DNA of 8,239 nucleotides. Origin: an uncultured Bacteroidales bacterium. Lineage in GTDB: Bacteria > Bacteroidota > Bacteroidia > Bacteroidales > UBA932. The translations under genes and the position numbers were made by a program. Each line of letters begins with the position of its first letter. The stretch's first letter is position 1. The notes beneath the pieces are model-generated. The model did not search any database. It saw only the letters and a list, made by a program, of their open reading frames with translations, and was not told the origin of the DNA. Below, piece by piece: positions 1 to 4,160 of the stretch. The stretch spans positions 1 to 8,239 of the forward strand of contig CAMCIE010000049.1 of the NCBI GenBank assembly GCA_945874815.1, written 5' to 3'.

Positions 1-257
1 GCTTCACACAGGAGAAGTACCATAAATACCAACGTGACATGAGAAACGAACGTGATATACAGTACAGATGTGACATCAACTTCAACAATGGCATGCTAAA
101 GGGCCGTGAAGAGGGGCGTGCTGAAGGTCGCGCTGAAGGACGTGATGAGGAGCGTATGACCATAGCCCGCAATTGCATAGCGATGGGGATGACTGCAGCT
201 ACGATTGCGCAGGTGACAGGCCTGTCCGAAGACCAGATTCATATGCTTTCTGAATGA
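1..257 (+). CDS. C-terminal fragment of Rpn-family (PD-(D/E)XK) transposase/nuclease
   Basis: The reading frame is open from the left edge (first full codon at base 3) to TGA at 255-257, giving 84 residues. Only the tail of the protein is present; an internal ATG at base 39 is probably not the true start. The visible part begins FTQEKYHKYQRDMRNERDI, then carries a charged REEG-RAEG-RAEG-RDEE run, and ends in a small helical segment (IARNCIAMGMTAATIAQVTGLSEDQIHML). This order, a helical linker followed by an Arg/Glu/Gly run and a terminal 'AxxMxxxGxxxxxIAxxTGLSxxxI' helix pair, is the usual end of Rpn/PDDEXK_2 'recombination-promoting nuclease/putative transposase' proteins in Bacteroidetes. 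The catalytic PD-(D/E)XK core lies upstream of the window and cannot be judged, so it is unknown whether the gene is intact. A strong terminator follows 45 bases after the stop. Confidence 0.82.
   Translation, partial: FTQEKYHKYQRDMRNERDIQYRCDINFNNGMLKGREEGRAEGRAEGRDEERMTIARNCIAMGMTAATIAQVTGLSEDQIHMLSE
105..152 (+). repeat. 12-bp tandem coding repeat (four degenerate units)
   Basis: Four consecutive 12-base units starting with CGT/CGC at 105, 117, 129 and 141 encode REEG, RAEG, RAEG and RDEE. The two middle units are nearly identical in DNA. Unit gain or loss keeps the frame, so the length of this charged run could vary between strains without breaking the protein. Confidence 0.75.
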
Positions 258-302
258 GCACTGAAATAATCATCACAGCTATCATACTAAATCATCTTTT
301 TT

Positions 303-334
303 GCGCCTCAGGGATAACCTTGAGGCGCTTTCTT
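303..334 (+). terminator. Rho-independent terminator of the Rpn-family gene
   Basis: GCGCCTCA (303-310) pairs perfectly with TGAGGCGC (321-328). The stem extends inward through G311-T320 (wobble), G312-C319 and G313-C318 to a 4-base ATAA loop. The 3' arm is followed directly by TTTCTT. The opposite strand has no T tract after the stem, so this should act on plus-strand transcription only. Confidence 0.9.
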
Positions 335-349
335 ATTGCATTTCAAACC

Positions 350-505
350 CGAAAATCACCGTCCACGGTCAAAAATCGTAAGTAACTGATAATCAATATA
401 TATTATGGAAAATTCGTGGACGGTTCGGGCAAATTGACCGAACCGTGAGCACTTGGACCGCTTACAGGCCAGTGTGGAGGGGGTAAGTGAGGACGGTGAT
501 TTTCG
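350..505. repeat. 156-bp element with 15-bp perfect terminal inverted repeats
   Basis: CGAAAATCACCGTCC (350-364) is the exact reverse complement of GGACGGTGATTTTCG (491-505). Nested inside are ACCGTCCACG (358-367) pairing with CGTGGACGGT (415-424), and a hairpin with arms 420-428 and 438-446 around a 9-base loop. At the right edge GGTAAGT (482-488) pairs with ACTTACC (506-512), overlapping the terminal repeat. Alternative pairings share the same CGGT/ACCG words, so several mutually exclusive folds are possible. No open frame, transposase or clear target-site duplication is visible. It could be a MITE-like non-autonomous element, a structured RNA or a palindromic intergenic repeat. Confidence 0.6.
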
Positions 506-519
506 ACTTACCGAGACCC

Positions 520-635
520 TGTCAGTCTGAGCACAGTAGAGACATCTCCCACCTTGTCATGTCAAGCGCAGTCGAGACATCTGACATCATCTGCTATGAA
601 GATCTCTCCGTGCGCTTCGCTTAGTCGGGATGACA
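520..635. repeat. Short dispersed repeats, three copies (two direct, one inverted)
   Basis: Two 28-base direct copies lie at 520-547 and 555-582. Both start TGTCA and end GAGACATCT, and they match at 21 of 28 positions. A third, inverted copy at 598-635 reads on the minus strand as TGTCATCCCGACTAAGCGAA followed by a GCGC segment and GAGAGATCTTC. The form 'TGTCAT...AGCG(A)AGC...GAGA.ATCT' resembles short repeats I know to be scattered between genes in many Bacteroidetes and some other bacterial genomes. They are non-coding; the copies here are diverged from one another, which suggests old insertions. Confidence 0.65.
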
Positions 636-656
636 ATGACGGTCATGACTCTGTAT

Positions 657-717
657 CGTCATAGCCGACTTGATCGGCCATCTGTTGGATGGATTCCCGG
701 TCGAGCCTGGGATGACA
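657..717. repeat. Pair of inverted 'GTCAT-CC..GACTTGATC' type dispersed repeats
   Basis: A forward copy at 657-683 (starting CGTCATAGCCGACTTGATCG, ending GGCCATCT) has an internal palindrome, GCCGA (664-668) with TCGGC (674-678). A copy in opposite orientation at 691-717 reads on the minus strand as TGTCATCCCAGGCTCGACCG followed by GGAATCC. The two are separated by 7 bases, so the whole block can form a larger hairpin. It ends 15 bases beyond the antiporter stop codon and is the only strong structure there, so it may define the 3' end of that transcript, although no T tract follows. Confidence 0.6.
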
Positions 718-731
718 TGGATGGTCAGATA

Positions 732-2084
732 TTATGAATACCGGCGGGGAAAACGGAAGAGGATGGCTCCCAAGGCAATGATGCCGAGTGCGAAAGGATA
801 GTAGAGATACGAAATTATAGATACGGAAGAGATGCCTGCCAGTCCTGATGCCATGAGCAACTGTGCTCCGTACGGGATGAGGCCTTGGACAAGGCATGAA
901 AACGTGTCGAGAATACTTGCACTTTTGCGGGGATCCAGATTGTATTTCTTAGTAAGTTCGCGAGCAATCCTGCCTGTCGTGATGATGGCTATTGTATTGT
1001 TCGCAGTGCAGAGATTGGCAAGGGAAACCAGTCCTGCAATGCTCAGTTCGGCCCCACGTTTTCCCTTTACATGTCTGGTAAGTCCTCCCACTATGTAATC
1101 GAGTCCTCCGCAAGTGCGTATCACCTCCAGCATGCCGCCGGCGAGCAAAGTCACAATAATCAGATCTCCCATTCCGCTGATTCCGCTTCCGACTGCTCCG
1201 AGAAAGTCAGCCCAGCTCACTCTTGTACCGAGAAAACCTATCAACGCATTCACTGCAAGTCCGCATAAAAGCACAACGGAAACATTCATCCCGGATATGG
1301 ACAGTGCGATAATAAGAATGTACGGAACAAGTAAAATCCAGTCAACAGCCTCTGCTTCAGGGGAATAGCTCACGGATGCCCCCATGAAGACATATATGGC
1401 GGCTACGATTGCAGCCGCAGGTGCAGCAATGCTCAGATTGGCTTTGAACTTGTCTGACATCGAACAGCCCTGAGTCCTTGTTGCAGCTATAGTGGTGTCT
1501 GAAATGAAAGACAGATTGTCTCCGAAGAAGGCTCCACCCACGATGATGGCGGTGATGAACGGCACTCCCGTCCCTATTTCAGAGGCGATTCCGGCTGCAA
1601 TGGGCACAAGGGCCACGATGGTCCCGACGCTGGTTCCCACCGACATGGAGATGAAGCATGAAGCAAGGAACAATCCGGCATAGAGCAACTTCCCGGGGAG
1701 GATTCTGAGGGTAAGATTGACAGTGGCATCAATTGCTCCAATCTGTTTTGCCGTGGCTGCAAATGCTCCTGCCAGCACGAATATCCAGATCATCAGCAGC
1801 ACATTCTTGTCGCCTGCGCCCTGTGAGAAAACGCCAATTTTCTCTTCAATGGTCTTTCCCCGGCAAATGAAAACAGCCCAGACCGAAGCAATGAGGAATA
1901 CTGAAGAAACCGGGATTTTATAGAAATCTCCGGCCAGCACCGATGACAGCAGATACACTCCGAGGAAGACCAGCAGCGGGCTCAGAGCCAGCCATCCTCC
2001 TACTTTTGTTCCTTCATATCTCTCCATCCCTTCCCGCATCCTGCGCGAGAGTTCCCTCATATATCTGTCCGGTATTATTCCCAT
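732..2084 (-). CDS. nhaC: NhaC-family Na+/H+ antiporter
   Basis: This 450-residue inner-membrane protein has about 11-12 hydrophobic segments and belongs to the NhaC branch of the ion-transporter superfamily. Such proteins exchange cytoplasmic Na+ for external H+ and support sodium and pH homeostasis; ion specificity here is inferred from family only. Conserved blocks are SVGTSVGTIVALVPIAAGIA (148-167), GDNLSFISDTT (188-198), which corresponds to the GDxxSPxSDTT motif of NhaC, and a second TANNTIAIITTG block (360-371) with DPRKSASILDTFSCLVQGLIPYGAQ after it. It ends FRFPRRYS. As I recall the family in Bacteroides, members usually begin just before 'LALSPLLVF' (residues 33-40 here), so the start at 2084 gives about 20 extra residues; Met16 (2039) or Met20 (2027) are alternatives. 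A near-consensus promoter at 2125-2156 fits the 2084 start with a leader of roughly 35 bases. The gene appears monocistronic and intact. Confidence 0.93.
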   Translation of the reverse strand: MGIIPDRYMRELSRRMREGMERYEGTKVGGWLALSPLLVFLGVYLLSSVLAGDFYKIPVSSVFLIASVWAVFICRGKTIEEKIGVFSQGAGDKNVLLMIWIFVLAGAFAATAKQIGAIDATVNLTLRILPGKLLYAGLFLASCFISMSVGTSVGTIVALVPIAAGIASEIGTGVPFITAIIVGGAFFGDNLSFISDTTIAATRTQGCSMSDKFKANLSIAAPAAAIVAAIYVFMGASVSYSPEAEAVDWILLVPYILIIALSISGMNVSVVLLCGLAVNALIGFLGTRVSWADFLGAVGSGISGMGDLIIVTLLAGGMLEVIRTCGGLDYIVGGLTRHVKGKRGAELSIAGLVSLANLCTANNTIAIITTGRIARELTKKYNLDPRKSASILDTFSCLVQGLIPYGAQLLMASGLAGISSVSIISYLYYPFALGIIALGAILFRFPRRYS

Positions 2085-2124
2085 AGTTCAGTTCCGAAAT
2101 CTTCCGATTAATCCAAAGCGGAGG

Positions 2125-2156
2125 CAAAAATATAAAAGATTCCTAAATATGGCAAA
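2125..2156 (-). promoter_or_regulatory. Bacteroides-type promoter of the antiporter gene
   Basis: Read on the minus strand, TTTG (2156-2153) is followed by exactly 20 bases and then TATTTTTG (2132-2125). This is a full match to the Bacteroides primary-sigma consensus TTTG-N19/21-TAnnTTTG. Transcription should begin near 2118-2120, leaving about 35 bases of leader before the ATG at 2084. Confidence 0.75.
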
Positions 2157-2162
2157 AAGTAA

Positions 2163-2170
2163 TATATTTG
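2163..2170 (+). promoter_or_regulatory. -7 box of the TPR-AraC regulator gene
   Basis: TATATTTG at 2163-2170 matches the TAnnTTTG -7 consensus, and the gene's ATG lies at 2203. No TTTG is present 19-21 bases upstream (around 2139-2144), so the -33 element is poor. This is consistent with weak or regulated expression. The box lies 7 bases from the -33 element of the divergent antiporter promoter, so the two polymerase footprints must overlap. Confidence 0.55.
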
Positions 2171-2202
2171 CATGATGGGAAGTCAATTTTACCCGCCGGA
2201 TT

Positions 2203-3870
2203 ATGAAAATTGATATTGGATTCAAGATAATTTCTTTAGTGTTTTTTGTCGCAGCGGCGCAGCCATTGGTTGCAGATGACCCGGCGGGAAGAGATGAGTA
2301 TGTGGATTCTCTGATGAGAGTTGTCCGTCCGATGAGAGATCGCGGGAGGCTAGTGCCTGCAGCGCAGGAGTTTTTGGATTTTCTTGACAATGAGGGTTTT
2401 ACGGATGGGAAAATTATTATTCCGGACAAGTGCCCCTCTGACAGTGTATGCGCCTTGACTTGGTATTGGGCAGGGGAATGGTATTATGACTCTCAGGACT
2501 ATGCCACCTCTCTTGACTACGCCCTGAAGTCCATGGCATTGCTTTCTTCAAAGGTCACGTCTGCGGTTCTTAAGGCGGATTGCTCCAACCTTACCTCTAT
2601 CGTATATTTCCGTCTGTCCGACTTTGTCAATGCACTTGAATATTCCAAAATGTCACTTTCCATTGCACGGGAACTCGAAGACAAGGACAGGATGAGTTAC
2701 GCCCTGAATACGATTGCAGGAATCAGTCTTGCATCGCGTCAGCCGGAAGAAGGTGAAAAATACGTCCTTGAGGCTATCAGAATTTGCGAAGAACAACACG
2801 ATTCAGTCAAACTTTCCGTCAGGCTTGGCATGGCATCAGAAATTTACCATGCGATGGGTCGGGACGAAGAAAGCCTGGAGTACGCAAAGCGGGGCTACGA
2901 TGTCAGTATGCAGCTTGGCAGCCCGGACAAGGCTGCTGTGAGGCTTGTACAGATGGCGGCAGCGTCAAAAACCCTCGGACGGAGTGATGAGGCGGAAAAG
3001 TGTCTCAGGGAGGCAATGCCGGTTCTTGAGAAATGCGGCAATTTCCAGTCATGGGCCATTGCGGGGAACCAGATGGGTGACATACTGCTTGAGAGGGGAG
3101 ACTCGGCTTCGGCAGCCCTCTGTTTTGAAAAGTCTCTGAAAGTGTTCGTGTCCAAGGGGGATGCCTACAACATGAGCCACTCTCATTACGGGCTTGGGCG
3201 GGCTTTGATGCCCTCCGCCCCTTCCCTTGCGGCAAACCATATAATGAAATATACCCAGATTCGGGACAGCCTCTACAAAAGTGAAATGAAGCGGGGCTTG
3301 AATGAGTATCATGCCATCTACGGCAATGACCGTCTTCAGGAGGCAATGGATCATGACAGAGTGCTACGCCGCAGGCTGATTGTTCTGGGCGTTGCGATGC
3401 TCCTGATTCTGTCGGGGCTTTTGTGCTTCATATTCTTAAGGATGAAGCATGCAAGGCTTTCTTTAGAAAGGGCGATGGCACGAATTGCAGAGCTGGAGAG
3501 CCAGACGAAGGAAATCCATGAGGAGAACAAAAACGTATCCGGGCCGGAGTCAGGTAATGAGTTCCTGCACCGTCTGACGGAAATTGTTCTTGTAGTCATT
3601 CCTGAGGGGAACGTGGACTATGAACTTATTGCATCCAGAATGTGCATATCCAGAGCCCATCTTAACAGGAAAGTCAAGGCTCTGGCTGGATGCACCACCA
3701 CGGATTTCATCCTTGCCATAAGGATTTCCAAGGCAAAGGAACTGCTCCGGGGAACCTCACTTCCTGTCTGGGAGGTTGCCCAGAAATGCGGATTCAGCGA
3801 CAATGCCTATTTCAGTACTCTGTTCAAAAAGACTGTCGGATGCACTCCGGTACAGTTCAGAAACAGCTGA
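2203..3870 (+). CDS. Membrane-anchored TPR sensor with AraC-type DNA-binding domain
   Basis: The 555-residue protein starts with a signal-like hydrophobic stretch (residues 7-22, KIISLVFFVAAAQPLV-). About seven tetratricopeptide-like helical pairs follow, at roughly 80-115, 120-158, 165-198, 205-238, 246-279, 286-319 and a partial one from 325. A single strong transmembrane helix sits at about 391-412 (LIVLGVAMLLILSGLLCFIF). A charged, coiled-coil-like linker (415-445) leads to an AraC/XylS helix-turn-helix pair at 454-555. The first HTH is near 473-496 (LIASRMCISRAHLNRKV); the second shows the family signature CGFSDNAYFSTLFKK at 529-543. The predicted topology is periplasmic TPRs and cytoplasmic DNA-binding domain, making a one-component regulator that reads the periplasm directly. 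There is no histidine kinase or receiver domain, which separates it from hybrid two-component systems. It has its own terminator, so it is likely transcribed alone. The ligand is unknown; the adjacent surface-protein genes are the obvious candidate targets. Confidence 0.9.
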   Translation: MKIDIGFKIISLVFFVAAAQPLVADDPAGRDEYVDSLMRVVRPMRDRGRLVPAAQEFLDFLDNEGFTDGKIIIPDKCPSDSVCALTWYWAGEWYYDSQDYATSLDYALKSMALLSSKVTSAVLKADCSNLTSIVYFRLSDFVNALEYSKMSLSIARELEDKDRMSYALNTIAGISLASRQPEEGEKYVLEAIRICEEQHDSVKLSVRLGMASEIYHAMGRDEESLEYAKRGYDVSMQLGSPDKAAVRLVQMAAASKTLGRSDEAEKCLREAMPVLEKCGNFQSWAIAGNQMGDILLERGDSASAALCFEKSLKVFVSKGDAYNMSHSHYGLGRALMPSAPSLAANHIMKYTQIRDSLYKSEMKRGLNEYHAIYGNDRLQEAMDHDRVLRRRLIVLGVAMLLILSGLLCFIFLRMKHARLSLERAMARIAELESQTKEIHEENKNVSGPESGNEFLHRLTEIVLVVIPEGNVDYELIASRMCISRAHLNRKVKALAGCTTTDFILAIRISKAKELLRGTSLPVWEVAQKCGFSDNAYFSTLFKKTVGCTPVQFRNS

Positions 3871-3909
3871 ATTCTGTAAAAATCGCCGTATTATTCCTTA
3901 AACAAAAGA

Positions 3910-3946
3910 ACATGTTCCTGAATTGAAATCGGGGACATGTTTTTCT
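3910..3946 (+). terminator. Rho-independent terminator of the regulator gene
   Basis: ACATGTTCCT (3910-3919) pairs with GGGGACATGT (3931-3940) over ten positions, two of them G-T wobbles, around an 11-base loop. TTTTTCT follows the 3' arm. It lies about 40 bases after the stop codon and separates the regulator from the downstream peptide/lipoprotein transcript. Confidence 0.8.
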
Positions 3947-3949
3947 GTC

Positions 3950-3965
3950 TATCTTCATAGGCAAA
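3950..3965 (+). promoter_or_regulatory. Probable -7/start region for the small-peptide and fimbrillin-FISUMP operon
   Basis: TATCTTCA (3950-3957) matches TAnnTT of the -7 consensus but ends CA instead of TG. No TTTG lies at the proper distance upstream. The 16 bases at 3950-3965 match 13 of 16 bases of the promoter region at 6511-6526 (TATCTT, then three differing bases, then AGGCAAA), which supports its being a real start region. A degenerate box like this usually needs an activator; the neighbouring AraC-type protein is a candidate (inference). The leader to the ATG at 3982 would be about 18 bases. Confidence 0.5.
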
Positions 3966-3981
3966 AATAAACAATTGCACT

Positions 3982-4149
3982 ATGACAAATATGACTGATT
4001 ACAAAAATTATGTGGCCCCATCCTGTATGGTGGTTGAAATCATGCCGGAAAGCATGCTTTGCAACAGTAACTTCAAGAACTACAATTTTAAGGGAGTAAC
4101 GGATAGTCCTGACAATGATTATGGTTATTTGGACAATGGTAACTATTAA
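3982..4149 (+). CDS. Small 55-residue peptide at the head of the lipoprotein operon, function unknown
   Basis: ATG at 3982 and TAA at 4147-4149 enclose 55 codons. The first half, MTNMTDYKNYVAPSCMVVEI followed by MPESMLCNSN, is fairly hydrophobic with Cys16 and Cys27. The second half, from Phe31 (FKNYNFKGVT, DSPDNDYGYLDNGNY), is rich in Asn, Asp, Tyr and Gly and almost free of aliphatic residues. There is no signal peptide, lipobox or membrane helix. The pattern 'Y-x-x-P-x-x-x-V-x-E-I-x-P-x-S-(M/L)-L-C-x-S' followed by a variable polar tail resembles short hypothetical proteins I recall next to fimbrillin and other surface-protein genes in Bacteroidales; I know of no assigned function. It lies between a promoter-like box and a lipoprotein gene that starts 11 bases after its stop, so the two are very probably co-transcribed. 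A modified or secreted peptide, a regulator or a partner of the lipoprotein are all possible. The frame's composition and placement make chance unlikely, though its short length leaves some doubt. Confidence 0.72.
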   Translation: MTNMTDYKNYVAPSCMVVEIMPESMLCNSNFKNYNFKGVTDSPDNDYGYLDNGNY

Positions 4150-4160
4150 AAGCCCAATAT

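Larger units (their letters stand above)
258..731. other. Gene-free, repeat-rich intergenic region
   Basis: About 470 bases between the Rpn-type gene and the convergent antiporter gene hold no coding region I can support. They contain the terminator at 303-334, an inverted-repeat element at 350-505, and short dispersed repeats in both orientations from 520 to 717. A minus-strand open frame at 897-643 crosses these repeats and enters the antiporter gene out of frame; it has no protein-like character and is not called. Confidence 0.75.

Noticed and set aside
350..505. Phase-variable invertible promoter
   Set aside because: Inverted ends are present, but there is no consensus TTTG-N20-TAnnTTTG promoter inside, no adjacent gene is oriented to be switched, and no site-specific recombinase gene is visible.
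520..582. Two similar 28-base direct repeats separated by 7 bases, possible CRISPR remnant
   Set aside because: The spacer is far too short, the copies match at only 21 of 28 positions, other copies are inverted, and no cas genes are near. They fit dispersed intergenic repeats better.
258..731. tRNA, small structured RNA or attachment site in the gene-free region
   Set aside because: I found no cloverleaf, no CCA end, no T-loop GTTC motif in the right setting, and no integrase nearby. Only the repeats described could be supported.
643..897. Minus-strand open frame of 84 codons
   Set aside because: It overlaps the antiporter gene in another frame and crosses the repeat cluster. The product is rich in Pro/His/Arg with no recognisable domain and no promoter or leader.
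1492..1683. Plus-strand open frames opposite the antiporter gene (also 832-1098, 1114-1368, 1717-1923)
   Set aside because: These are antisense shadows of a well-conserved membrane protein. They have no start signals and no coherent composition.
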